Source of the DNA: a virus
Strand: one strand, 5' to 3'
Length of the DNA stretch: 64,000 nucleotides
Virus record (IMG/VR): IMGVR_UViG_3300018080_008436
Location: 412,249 to 476,248 of that record
This document shows, in pieces, positions 33,232-42,036 of the stretch. Below the pieces are notes generated by a model. That model worked only from the letters and a program-made list of their open reading frames with translations, ran no database searches and had not been told where the DNA came from. The position numbers were made by a program, and so were the translations under genes. How positions within the stretch are numbered: the stretch's first letter is position 1; each line of letters begins with the position of its first letter.

Positions 33232-33676
33232 TAAGATTGTTTGATGTGTTAGAGCAGAATTTTGGAATGCGATATCCTTCCTTCCCTCTCTTATCCATGC
33301 TTGCCATGATTTCTAAATAACTCTTATCCGATTTACCTTTCTCGAACTTATTACCTTCACCAAGGGCCATAACAGTAATAACCTGTCTCCCTCGTTCAGT
33401 TATTCTAACTTCAGAAGAATCACCAGAAACCAACCCATAGGTTTTCAGTCTCATGATATCTCGGTTACTAAGACCCATATCAGAAGAAATCACAAACTTA
33501 TCATCATTGTTCTCTGCTTCGAGCCAAATTCTCATCAAAATCTCTGCGTCTTTATTACTAGCAGTGATTTTCTTTCTTTTCTCATCACTCTTAATGACTT
33601 CTTGTGCAAGAAACGAATAATCAACAAAACGATTGTTTTCTTGTGGATCTTGCATTGGTCTAATAGGTATAGGCAT
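33206..33676 (-). CDS. Protein with winged-helix-like segment
   Basis: The protein has 156 residues with GGAGAG before the ATG. The segment MGLSNRDIMRLKTYGLVSGD followed by VRITERGRQVITVMALG has the pattern of a winged helix-turn-helix (helix, recognition helix, beta wing). It could bind DNA or be a structural head protein carrying such a fold. The N-terminal 40 residues are hydrophilic. Confidence in the fold is low. Confidence 0.6.
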   Translation of the reverse strand: MPIPIRPMQDPQENNRFVDYSFLAQEVIKSDEKRKKITASNKDAEILMRIWLEAENNDDKFVISSDMGLSNRDIMRLKTYGLVSGDSSEVRITERGRQVITVMALGEGNKFEKGKSDKSYLEIMASMDKRGKEGYRIPKFCSNTSNNLNVKDADQE

Positions 33677-33678
33677 AA

Positions 33679-36063
33679 TTACTCTCCAAAATCCAATATT
33701 TTATCTAATTCATACTTCTTAAAAAGTTCCTGGGCTTCCTCTTCATTGAGTGACTCTATCTTTGCCTTCGCAAACTGCAAGAAGTCAACAGAATACTTTT
33801 CCAAAAGAACGGGAGCGTATTTTCCAATAGCTTCCTCTAATTCACTATCAATATCAAGACCAAGCTTGATTGACAAATACAACGCTCTCAATATAATGAA
33901 TGGGTTGAATGACAATACATCATCTGCATCCATGACCGTTTCGATATAATTATCTCCATTAAAAGGAGTGATGAACGATCCAGTGTAAGGGTTATATCCT
34001 CTAGCATTAATAGTGAAATCCTTGTTGCAAATATCATGCAATACATGGCTGGAAGAATCAAGATCCTGTTTTTTCATCCATCTCTCGATAGTTGGGATCT
34101 TTTGTCCTCCATTGAAACAAATCTTCACGCCTTTGTGATTAAAACAAAAACATCTAGTTGCTGGATCAATCTCAGAGACCTGTTCTCCCAATTCTTCAGC
34201 CAACAAACTTCCGAATTTATGGCAGTTTTGGGATGAATCACTTGTAAATTCAAGTTCCTCAACTTCTGGAGATCTGTTCCCAAAAGATTTCTCTCTTGCA
34301 TAAGAACCGATAGCATAAACATCTTTGATATCGTATTCATGAGCCACACTCTTTGCGGCATCCATAATGCAACTAATAGCATCTTCAAGCGTTGGTCTGC
34401 AACCAACAACCTTTGACATAATCTCTCTTAGTTGTTCATCATTGTTCTGAATAGCATCTTCGACTTTTTCAATTTCTTCACTACCAACTCCCCTATGAAT
34501 CCAGCAGGAGTATATCTCTTCTCCATCGGACTCTCCCAAAGAAAACATATCGACTCCAATAGGACTGCGCCCCATTGACTTTTCAATAACTGACAACATA
34601 TCTTCACTACAAACAATCCTAGTTGCCTTCATATCGCCCCTAAGAATGATTGATCGTATTTTTCTCAACATATCAACAATATGTCCAAGCCCACCCGAAG
34701 CAAAACGTTTTGCAGGATGAGTGTTGCTTAAGTCTCTTGTTGAATCAAACCAACTCTCTGGTTTGAACCTTGGCTCGATCCATCTGTAATAAAACCCCTT
34801 GATGTCATATGTTGGGTTATATCTAGGTTGTGACTTTATCCAGTCCTCTTCTTCTGAAAAACATTCATCTCTGTCATCCCAGGCCATGACTCTGTCACCT
34901 AACCCAGGAATAGTTGATCCATCAGAAATTTCGAGATTATTGTACCACCCAAAAACTGTCGCCATCTTTGTCATCTTTGATGCTTGCTTTAAAGGCATCA
35001 TCAATGGTTGTGGTCTAGTATCTTCCAGAAGATCTTCAGTGATTCTATATCCAGTATCGTCTTTGAGCCTGTCTTTGTCAAGCAATTCTTCAAAAATGAG
35101 ATCAGGATCTAATTCCCAATCACCTTCAGTAAATTTCCTCAACTGAACTTCATAGATGTCATGTTCTGGAGATAGGTCTGGAGGGAGTGGAGCCTGATAC
35201 TGTCTGCCAAGCATTTCTTCGATTGCTCGATTTTGATATTGATGGGCGATCATACCCCAATCTGGTTGGGCCTGGAAATTTGCTCCATGATCACCATATC
35301 TTCCTGACAAATCAGATCCTGAGGGAGGATAGAATGGAAAGTGGCTTTGAGCTTCTTTATACCAATTATTTGAGGCTCCTTGCCTTAAACTTAGTTCACC
35401 CTCTATGCTGTATTTCTGCTGAATCTCTCTCATGGCAGATTCAAGTAATGCTGTCTCAACTTGAGTTGGACCTGCTTCGTCTTCTGCCCCTTTAGCATGA
35501 GTGGCTTCGTGAGCCATTGTAGCGGCCATGTGAGCTATCATAAGATCTTGTCTTAGCTCTGCATGCATTTCTGGTGGAACGATGTCCTGAAGGTTCCTAA
35601 AGGATTGCTCCATCTCATTACGAGTGTCTGCTACATTCAGTCCTAGAACTGATCCTCCTTTACTTTCTAGATCAGCATATACTTGCTGGATTTCATTACG
35701 GATAGTTTCTTGGTCTTTCTCTTCTTTAGTGTCATACGCTCGAAGCATTCCATCTTCTTCGACAATTTCATAACCTCTTGATTCAAGTCTTTTTTGAAGT
35801 TCTTGGGTTTTGACTGCCCTATCTAGTGACGGAACATAAACTCCATAAACACCAGCTTTCGCGAAGTTGAACATATAAACAATATTCTGCAAAAGATTTG
35901 AGTCGAATCGATTGACTAAGTCAACTGATTTCTGGGCATCGCCAAATTGGGAAGAGATGTTGGAGATGTTAACACTTGGGCTTCCGATCAAACTACCTTT
36001 ATACTCTGGAGCATCACCAGAGTAATACCCTCCGTAGTCTTGAGATACTTTTATGATTTTCAT
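33679..36063 (-). CDS. Multidomain protein: HExxH region plus nucleotidyltransferase-like region
   Basis: The protein has 794 residues. The leader MKIIKVSQDY is followed by a region with HEATH at 185-189 and a downstream glutamate-rich helix (QVETALLE), the pattern of zinc metalloproteases. A second leader-like NNWYKEAQSHF occurs at 232-242. In the C-terminal third, GSYAREKSFGN at 586-596 and then KDFTINARGYNP at 681-692 and NPFIILRALYLSIKLG near 720-735 match the order in CCA-adding enzymes. The expected D-x-D appears as ELE (VEELEF), so activity is doubtful. It looks like several units joined end to end. The gene is preceded by TGAG and an AT-rich leader. Confidence 0.7.
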   Translation of the reverse strand: MKIIKVSQDYGGYYSGDAPEYKGSLIGSPSVNISNISSQFGDAQKSVDLVNRFDSNLLQNIVYMFNFAKAGVYGVYVPSLDRAVKTQELQKRLESRGYEIVEEDGMLRAYDTKEEKDQETIRNEIQQVYADLESKGGSVLGLNVADTRNEMEQSFRNLQDIVPPEMHAELRQDLMIAHMAATMAHEATHAKGAEDEAGPTQVETALLESAMREIQQKYSIEGELSLRQGASNNWYKEAQSHFPFYPPSGSDLSGRYGDHGANFQAQPDWGMIAHQYQNRAIEEMLGRQYQAPLPPDLSPEHDIYEVQLRKFTEGDWELDPDLIFEELLDKDRLKDDTGYRITEDLLEDTRPQPLMMPLKQASKMTKMATVFGWYNNLEISDGSTIPGLGDRVMAWDDRDECFSEEEDWIKSQPRYNPTYDIKGFYYRWIEPRFKPESWFDSTRDLSNTHPAKRFASGGLGHIVDMLRKIRSIILRGDMKATRIVCSEDMLSVIEKSMGRSPIGVDMFSLGESDGEEIYSCWIHRGVGSEEIEKVEDAIQNNDEQLREIMSKVVGCRPTLEDAISCIMDAAKSVAHEYDIKDVYAIGSYAREKSFGNRSPEVEELEFTSDSSQNCHKFGSLLAEELGEQVSEIDPATRCFCFNHKGVKICFNGGQKIPTIERWMKKQDLDSSSHVLHDICNKDFTINARGYNPYTGSFITPFNGDNYIETVMDADDVLSFNPFIILRALYLSIKLGLDIDSELEEAIGKYAPVLLEKYSVDFLQFAKAKIESLNEEEAQELFKKYELDKILDFGE

Positions 36064-36130
36064 ATTTTAACTCAGGAAAATTGTACAATTGCATTTTTAT
36101 TCTCACTTTTCCGTTGAATGTCCTATTTGG

Positions 36131-36162
36131 GCACAAAAAAACGGGACTATTTCTAGTCCCGT
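36131..36162 (-). terminator. Rho-independent terminator
   Basis: ACGGGACTA pairs with TAGTCCCGT across a four-base loop, and a run of seven T residues follows on the minus strand. It ends the transcript that includes the gene at 36193. Confidence 0.9.
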
Positions 36163-36192
36163 ATATTATACATTTTATTGTGGGCCGAAAAC

Positions 36193-36540
36193 TTAGATGC
36201 CAAAACCTCCTGCATCATAAGGATCAACGGCCATTGGGGAGTCGTCCAGAGGATTGTAGCCGTCCTCTTCCTCTTCTTCGTCATTTTCAAGTGGATTGAA
36301 AGTGACAGAGGCTTGGCGATGCACCATCTCCCCCTTCTTTGTTAATTCTGGTTCCCCAGAAGATCCGCCAATTTGTTCAGCGATGTACTTCACAATTTTG
36401 GCATTGATGTTTTCACCGTTTTCATCAATCGCAGTACATGAGACTTGCTCCCCATGGTCCAAGATTGTAACGGTGTACTTTCCTGTCAATTTGTCGATTT
36501 TTACTTCGACATCGAGATGAGTTCCAAAAAGGTCAGCCAT
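36193..36540 (-). CDS. Small acidic protein of unknown function
   Basis: The protein has 115 residues, AGGAG ahead of the ATG. It begins with a beta-rich segment (DVEVKIDKLTGKYTVTILDHGEQ), then IDENGENINAKIVKYIAEQIGG, and ends in a highly acidic region (ENDEEEEEDGYNPLDDS). The first part faintly recalls DUF2997, a small protein usually found beside DUF1257 genes; the neighbouring gene is faintly DUF1257-like, which makes the pairing worth checking. Evidence is weak. Confidence 0.55.
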   Translation of the reverse strand: MADLFGTHLDVEVKIDKLTGKYTVTILDHGEQVSCTAIDENGENINAKIVKYIAEQIGGSSGEPELTKKGEMVHRQASVTFNPLENDEEEEEDGYNPLDDSPMAVDPYDAGGFGI

Positions 36541-36550
36541 TGTTATACTC

Positions 36551-36994
36551 CTAAACCATTCCGTTCAAAATGTCGTCACCATCGATCTTGAACTTGAAGA
36601 TGAAGTTATCATCATCTTCTTCCTCGGTGAAGCCCAGTACGTCCAAACGATTGACCATCGTCTTGGCTTTGTACCTTCCGATTTCACCTGGGAGTTCATC
36701 TTCGAACTTCTTCTGGCGCTTTCCAGCGACAGAGCTATGACCACCCAAAGCAACAATCCATTTATTGCCTTCCCGTCTCATACCGAATTCCTCGTAGCAA
36801 ACTCCTTTTGCTCCGACTGGAACGCGAATGTGATAGGTTGACTTGGCTTGTTGATAGCCACTTCTCAAAGAAATGTTTCCAGATTCAGAAGTGTCGATTT
36901 GACCTTTCCATTCTGGGACCATGTTTTCGAGAACTCTGGCCATTGTTTGGACATCGCAATTTGCTTGCACTTCACCATAAACATAGTGACTCAT
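36551..36994 (-). CDS. Possible DUF1257-like protein
   Basis: The protein has 147 residues from the ATG at 36994 (MSHYVYGEVQANCDV); AGGAGAAG precedes it, so the 20 codons upstream are not used. The pattern CYEEFGMRREGNKWIVALGG and then RYKAKTMVNRLDVLGFTEEE recalls the end of DUF1257/Ycf35-type proteins. DUF1257 and DUF2997 genes often travel together with an AAA ATPase gene; here an AAA+ gene is nearby but not adjacent. Functional assignment is not possible. Confidence 0.5.
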   Translation of the reverse strand: MSHYVYGEVQANCDVQTMARVLENMVPEWKGQIDTSESGNISLRSGYQQAKSTYHIRVPVGAKGVCYEEFGMRREGNKWIVALGGHSSVAGKRQKKFEDELPGEIGRYKAKTMVNRLDVLGFTEEEDDDNFIFKFKIDGDDILNGMV

Positions 36995-37020
36995 TGCTCT
37001 TCTCCTTGGTTGTTTTTGTT

Positions 37021-38082
37021 TTATCTTGCTACTTGAATACCATTCTTTTCGCAAAATTCGATGGCGTATATTGAGAATACTCCAGCACTCAATCCGTAGT
37101 TGTCGTTGTCTCCAACAATTGCAGTTATTACTCCGATAACCTTACCATCATGACGATTGATAATTGGACCGCCACTGTTTCCTGGTAATATTGCGAGATC
37201 TAAAAACATGTATAGAGGTGCTCCATTATGAGAATAGATCTCCCTGTCAAGAGAGCTAACATAACCGAAAGTTGTGTTGTTTTCGAATCCATGAGGACTT
37301 CCAACTGCAAAAATTTCATCTCCGACATTAACGATTTGATCGAATTCAAAAGGTTTTGCATTGATATCGGCCTTCAGTAAAGCTAGGTCTTTAGCTCCAT
37401 CAAAGGCTATAACCTCTGCGTTAACCATCTGATCTCCATCTTTGATCAGTACCCTTATCATATCCTCATATTCAGAGAAGTCAAGCGAGCTTTCAGTATT
37501 TTTGTTGTAATTTTTTACGACATGGGCGCAAGTAAGGAAATAATTAGGGGCTACGCAGAAAGCAGAACCCGTTTCCTCAGTATTCGTGCTGAAGTTCTGT
37601 GACTTTACAACAAACGTCTTTTCAAGAGCCTCATCAACTTGATTTGGTTCTGGTTCAGCTTGCGCTACTCTAGAGATCCATTTGACAAGAACTCCCCTCT
37701 CTTCCATCTTTCTTCGATATTGTTGAGCCGATTCCAAAGATGGGAAAGTTTTATAGCCACCTCTAACCTTTAACTTCCAAACCTCTTTATCACCAGAATT
37801 ATTAGTAAGGTTTCTGAAGATGTCTAAATCTCTTTCTCTTCTTTTGTAATCGTCACCCTCATCTTTGTAAGATCCAGGTTGAGATTCTTCGTTCCTTGAC
37901 CAATCTCCCCAATCACCTTGTTGACCTGGGAGTTTATATTGTTTGCCAGTCAATACATCCCATATGGTATGCACATTATTGAAGGGCATAACGGATTTTG
38001 GAGTAGTGGGACTTAAGCCAGAGCCTGGATATAGAATCTCAGGCATTGTTGTGCGATAAGCTTTTTTCTTTTGTTTGCCCAT
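37021..38082 (-). CDS. HtrA-like trypsin-fold serine protease
   Basis: The protein has 353 residues. The catalytic domain (about 155-353) has His187 in FLTCAHVVK, Asp232 in AKDLALLKAD and Ser303 in LPGNSGGPI, the triad order of DegP/HtrA-type proteases, with no PDZ domain and no signal peptide. An N-terminal region of 140 residues is basic and glycine/tryptophan-rich and ends with WISRVAQAEPEP, where R-V-A-Q resembles the leader motif, so the protease domain could be released there. It would cut virion or host proteins. The ribosome site is weak. Confidence 0.85.
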   Translation of the reverse strand: MGKQKKKAYRTTMPEILYPGSGLSPTTPKSVMPFNNVHTIWDVLTGKQYKLPGQQGDWGDWSRNEESQPGSYKDEGDDYKRRERDLDIFRNLTNNSGDKEVWKLKVRGGYKTFPSLESAQQYRRKMEERGVLVKWISRVAQAEPEPNQVDEALEKTFVVKSQNFSTNTEETGSAFCVAPNYFLTCAHVVKNYNKNTESSLDFSEYEDMIRVLIKDGDQMVNAEVIAFDGAKDLALLKADINAKPFEFDQIVNVGDEIFAVGSPHGFENNTTFGYVSSLDREIYSHNGAPLYMFLDLAILPGNSGGPIINRHDGKVIGVITAIVGDNDNYGLSAGVFSIYAIEFCEKNGIQVAR

Positions 38083-38140
38083 TTTTGATACCTAAATTAA
38101 GTGTACTCTAACTTATTCAAAAAAAGTACACTTTGAACCT

Positions 38141-38971
38141 TTAGACTTCAATAAAGGCATCTCCAAGTTGATCTTCTTCATCAACTTCATCTGGAATGAA
38201 GGCATTTTCCACATCTTCATCTACAGGTTCTTCTTCATCGATAAAAGCATCTTCTACATCATCTCCGAAGATTTCATCAACATCTAGGAAATTTGCATCT
38301 GGTCTATCACCGAAAGCATTGTTTTTCATTTCAACCTGGGTTGCCTTGCCATTGCCAGCGCCAATAACAGCGGTTGTTCCCATTCTTTCAGATGGATCTA
38401 ACAAAGATTCATCGATGGGTGTTTCTTCCTCAACCTCTTCCCCTGCCTCTTCTGCATCAAGCTTTGCGGCGGCTTTCATGGATGCCTCACAACGAGGCTC
38501 ATTTTCATCAATTTCCCCATTCATCTTGTGAACCATCTCTTGAGTCTTAGGCCCTACATCAGTCATTACAACCACTTTCTCTTTTGGTTTTTCTTCCTTT
38601 TCAGCCTTCTTTTCAGTTTTCTTGCTTTTGCTCTTGCCTCTTCTTGACTTAGGCTTCCTTTTGGGCTTCTCTTCTTCAGCCTTTTCTTCAGGCTTTTCTT
38701 CAGGCTTTTCTTGGGGAGGTTCAGTGGTCAGAATCTCTTCTACCTTTTCTGCTTCTTTAGGTTTTTCTTCGATCACTTCCATACGAATCAAACCATAGTT
38801 GGCAACTTGTCTGAGTTCACTTGCTTGCGCTTCGTTTTCAACTTCGATATTTAAAGCGTAACTACATCCATCACATTTTTTAGGATTGGGGTCATATTTA
38901 CCCCTAAGCATCATGCCAATAGTGTTGAAGGAAATTGTAGCTTCTGTCAAACCATATACGTTAACTTTCAT
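38141..38971 (-). CDS. Acidic-basic low-complexity protein
   Basis: The protein has 276 residues, GGGAG ahead of the ATG. After a 70-residue folded part (MKVNVYGLTEATISFNTIGM, with a CDGC pair) comes a lysine/glutamate-rich stretch (KPEEKPEEKAEEEKPKRK and KPKSRRGKSKSKKTEKK), then an acidic end with three FI[DPE]-type repeats (DAFIDEEEP, NAFIPDEVD, DAFIEV). A minus-strand TATAAT lies at 39005-39010. Role unknown; a DNA- or scaffold-interacting head protein is possible. Confidence 0.65.
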   Translation of the reverse strand: MKVNVYGLTEATISFNTIGMMLRGKYDPNPKKCDGCSYALNIEVENEAQASELRQVANYGLIRMEVIEEKPKEAEKVEEILTTEPPQEKPEEKPEEKAEEEKPKRKPKSRRGKSKSKKTEKKAEKEEKPKEKVVVMTDVGPKTQEMVHKMNGEIDENEPRCEASMKAAAKLDAEEAGEEVEEETPIDESLLDPSERMGTTAVIGAGNGKATQVEMKNNAFGDRPDANFLDVDEIFGDDVEDAFIDEEEPVDEDVENAFIPDEVDEEDQLGDAFIEV

Positions 38972-39014
38972 AATAAAACTCCCAATTTAGTCTTGGTGTT
39001 GTTTATTATACAAA

Positions 39015-39212
39015 TTAACCGAGCAGATCTAACCCTATGTTTTTGTCTTGCATAAAGGTGTTGATGTGTTTAAGGAAAAGAGCTTTCTCTTGTGGAGTAA
39101 AAAATGCAGATGCAAGTAAACTACTCAACTCATCACTTGTCGCAGGGATATCATCCTCGTCAAACGATCTTTTGAATGAAACAAATGCTCGACTTACTTT
39201 CTGGTCATCTAC
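39015..39212 (-). other. Frameshift extension of the 311-residue protein
   Basis: Beyond the TAG at 39209-39211, a second frame runs 65 codons to a TAA at 39015-39017 with clear coding character (VDDQKVSRAFVSFKRSFDED, TPQEKALFLKHINTF). It has no start of its own near its beginning and joins the preceding frame through the A9 run at 39213-39221 by a -1 slip. It is either a programmed extension or a homopolymer error in the assembly. Confidence 0.65.
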
Positions 39213-40141
39213 TTTTTTTTTGTAGCTTCAACGATTTGACGGTTTTTGAAATAATTGGATGCAAAGAGTCTATCTTCCTCATCCATTAGATCTTCTTCGT
39301 CTAAGTCAGTTACTTCAAAATCCTCACCCACTTCGTCAAGACCGATTTGGTAAGTTACAATGCCCTGACTAAGTTTTGAATCATCAAATGAAGCTAATGA
39401 AAATGGAATTTCGCCATGATGTTTGGACATGAAGTATTCCAAATCGTCAGCGATATCTTCCAAAGTCAAACTACTTGTATCGTTTGTACCAGTTATTTCA
39501 AGTTTACCAACAGCGGTAGGGGTTCCACCTATGTCAATCTCTTCGTAGTAGACTTCTTTAACAGCTTCTAGAACATCATCGTCGTCTCCGAGGTCTTCTA
39601 TTGGAAAATCAGGATCGATTTCATTAATTTCAAAGTCCTGTCCATAAGGATCATCTAGGATATCATCCATATTGTCTTCAAGACTACGATCACGTTCCAC
39701 ATAATCCCAATCAATATCCATTGACTGAGCTTTCTTCTCGAAAGCTATTTTAAGGCCATCTTCGCTTTTGATTTCCCACCATCTTTGTCGCTTGGGAGTT
39801 TCTGAGGCTGTCTCATACTCCTCTCCTTCGATATTGTAATCGGCCAATCGTTTCTCTTCAAGCTTATTCATATCACCTTCATAAGCTTGAGCATTTCTGT
39901 GTTTAGAACCAAATTCATCTTTGGCTTCATCTAGGTTTTTCTCAATAACAACTTCTGCACTACCAGTTCTGTTGTTTTCAAGAAGCTTTTCCATAACTGA
40001 ATCTTTGTCACCTACGTGATGAGGATCTAACTGCTTATCTGTAATTTCCTCTGGAATGTCGCCATGGGATTCTGACAACATGCGATCAGTATGGGCATCT
40101 TCATCTAATTTTTCATAGACTACAAATTTATATTCAGACAT
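39209..40141 (-). CDS. Unknown protein with ITDKQLD motif; ends at an A9 run
   Basis: The protein has 310 residues from the ATG at 40141 (MSEYKFVVYEKLDED), with CAGGAG upstream. Near residue 36 it has EITDKQLDPHHVGD and later VVIEKNLDEAKDEFGSKHR, resembling the repeats in the C-terminal part of the prohead protease. A leader-like FEKKAQSMD lies at about 133. The second half is very acidic. The gene stops at a TAG right after A9; a -1 slip adds 65 residues. It sits beside the terminase gene. Role unknown, but the shared repeat links it to the protease scaffold part. Confidence 0.65.
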   Translation of the reverse strand: MSEYKFVVYEKLDEDAHTDRMLSESHGDIPEEITDKQLDPHHVGDKDSVMEKLLENNRTGSAEVVIEKNLDEAKDEFGSKHRNAQAYEGDMNKLEEKRLADYNIEGEEYETASETPKRQRWWEIKSEDGLKIAFEKKAQSMDIDWDYVERDRSLEDNMDDILDDPYGQDFEINEIDPDFPIEDLGDDDDVLEAVKEVYYEEIDIGGTPTAVGKLEITGTNDTSSLTLEDIADDLEYFMSKHHGEIPFSLASFDDSKLSQGIVTYQIGLDEVGEDFEVTDLDEEDLMDEEDRLFASNYFKNRQIVEATKKK

Positions 40142-40200
40142 TTTATGCACTCTCCTGAAGAATATTTCTTATTTGTTCTTCTTCTATTATAAAAAATCCT

Positions 40201-42036
40201 CTAAAATCTCATCCTAACAGTTACAGGTTCTGGAAGAGCAGGGTTCAGTCCATCAGTAGCAGAAGAAACAGCCCCTACTAAGCAATCAACTACATCATCT
40301 GTCTTCACATCTGCATTTTTATCTGGCAGAAGAGAAATTCCTCTTGCAATTCTTTTGAATTTTAAGTGTTGCATCTCTGCTAACATATATGAAGCATGTC
40401 CATCATCATCATAAAGATAAATTTCAGGATTTGGTTGATACTCCATCATCATCTTCATATTTCTATATAATTTCTGTTTAACACTTCTGTTATATTGAAT
40501 CTTTTGACAATTTACTCCATGACTCCTCAAAAACTGCAAACTGTGTACAGACTGAAAGTCATCATAAGTAACTCTCAATGGTCTAAAGATTTTGCAAATA
40601 GTTAGAACATCTCTATCAATCTCATGGAATTGTAATCCAATACCTGGAACTGGTTTCCAGATCCATACGCCAGCTAATTCAACCATCCATCTCTTTTCCC
40701 CCTGATTGTTTCTATATTTCTTAGCGGCAATCAAAACCATACTGAAGTTATTTCCGCCATTGGCTGGATCAACATGAGCATAATAATTGTATCCTGGTGC
40801 TGGTTTGGCATGAGGGCCAAGATCTGCCCTTACACATCTTTCAAGCAATCCTTCCTCAAAATAGTTACCATAAATACCGCCACTAGCCCATTGAGCGCCA
40901 TACTCAATAGCAAACATTTCTGGGTTACTCTCTCTATCACCAACCATCTCTTTGTTATAAAAATCAATATCATCATTTACACACCAAGTTGGCAACTGAA
41001 ACGATAAGATAGAATCATCTTCTAATGATCTTCGATACATATCATAGAAAATACCCATCCTATTGTTCGGTGATGATATCATCACTATTCGAGCCGCATT
41101 ATATTTGTAGAATTTAGATAATGATGGCTTTAATCTGTTGAAGAAATAGGTCCCTGTTACCTTACCACTCTCATCATAGAATGCAATCTCGTCAAACAGA
41201 ATAAGAATAGCACTATATCCAGCAAGTGAGTCTGGATTACTATGACCACAAAGAAGTAGAATAGATCCCGCAACTTCAATGTCAACTCCCTGACTTTTCT
41301 TTTCTAAGTCAGAGTCAGTATACAAACGAATCTCCGAAGAAATTGATTTAGCGATTCGTCCTTTGAAAAAAGGAGAGTTTCTAATTCTAGCCTGAATCTG
41401 TCCAAACAAACGTCCAGCCTGAGATTGTGACAAGGCAACATTAATAATTGCAATTTCATCATCACTAGGTAGATTATAGTAGCTATGGGGATTACCCTCA
41501 TTAATAACTAGTAACTTGTACGCTTCATACACAGTTATGATTGAAGCCATCAAGGTTTTACTTCCACGTCTACCTAAGACAAGATGCAACATACTAAAAT
41601 ATTCAGGTCGTCTGTCTTCTGGCTTCTTCCCCTCATTTTCATCATTCCCCTTGGCCTTCTCATCGTGGAACCTGTCCATCTCGATCATTTTTTTGATAAC
41701 CTCTTTGATGTTCCTTTCATAAGTAACACCTTCAAGAGTCTCATCTTCTTCATTACCGTAAAGCCACTCCCACTCTTCTTTATTGAGATGAAGGTCTTCA
41801 TTTCCTATAGTGTTCTTGTAGAAGCACTTAAGGATAACTCTTTGGGAAGTCCAGAGATCAAGCTGATTCTCTTCTGATGGTAAGTTTAGGTAGTCTGGAT
41901 GATCACAAAACGTTATGATATCGACTATCTCTTTGTAACCCTTGTTCTTTTTCAGAATCGGGTTTTTGGTATTAATCTGAAGTATTGCTTCTTCAAGTGG
42001 ATTAATAGCTTTCTGCTTCTTCTGGCGACTCGACAT
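40201..42036 (-). CDS. terL: Terminase large subunit
   Basis: The protein has 611 residues from the ATG at 42036 (GGAGGAA upstream; the ten codons before it are dropped). ATPase part: a deviant Walker A LGRRGSKT at about 154-161, Walker B AILILFDEIAF near 270-280, and SSPNNRMG as coupling motif. Nuclease part: YYAHVDPANGG near 420, TYDDFQSVHS and DDVVDCLVGAVS near 595, the acidic residues of the RNase-H-like fold. It translocates DNA through the portal and cuts it. A terminase small subunit is not obvious next to it. The following gene product is unknown. Confidence 0.9.
   Translation of the reverse strand: MSSRQKKQKAINPLEEAILQINTKNPILKKNKGYKEIVDIITFCDHPDYLNLPSEENQLDLWTSQRVILKCFYKNTIGNEDLHLNKEEWEWLYGNEEDETLEGVTYERNIKEVIKKMIEMDRFHDEKAKGNDENEGKKPEDRRPEYFSMLHLVLGRRGSKTLMASIITVYEAYKLLVINEGNPHSYYNLPSDDEIAIINVALSQSQAGRLFGQIQARIRNSPFFKGRIAKSISSEIRLYTDSDLEKKSQGVDIEVAGSILLLCGHSNPDSLAGYSAILILFDEIAFYDESGKVTGTYFFNRLKPSLSKFYKYNAARIVMISSPNNRMGIFYDMYRRSLEDDSILSFQLPTWCVNDDIDFYNKEMVGDRESNPEMFAIEYGAQWASGGIYGNYFEEGLLERCVRADLGPHAKPAPGYNYYAHVDPANGGNNFSMVLIAAKKYRNNQGEKRWMVELAGVWIWKPVPGIGLQFHEIDRDVLTICKIFRPLRVTYDDFQSVHSLQFLRSHGVNCQKIQYNRSVKQKLYRNMKMMMEYQPNPEIYLYDDDGHASYMLAEMQHLKFKRIARGISLLPDKNADVKTDDVVDCLVGAVSSATDGLNPALPEPVTVRMRF

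Noticed and set aside
40142-40150. A three-codon longer start (GTG) for the protein at 39209
   Set aside because: The ATG at 40141 has a better-placed CAGGAG and shorter spacing.
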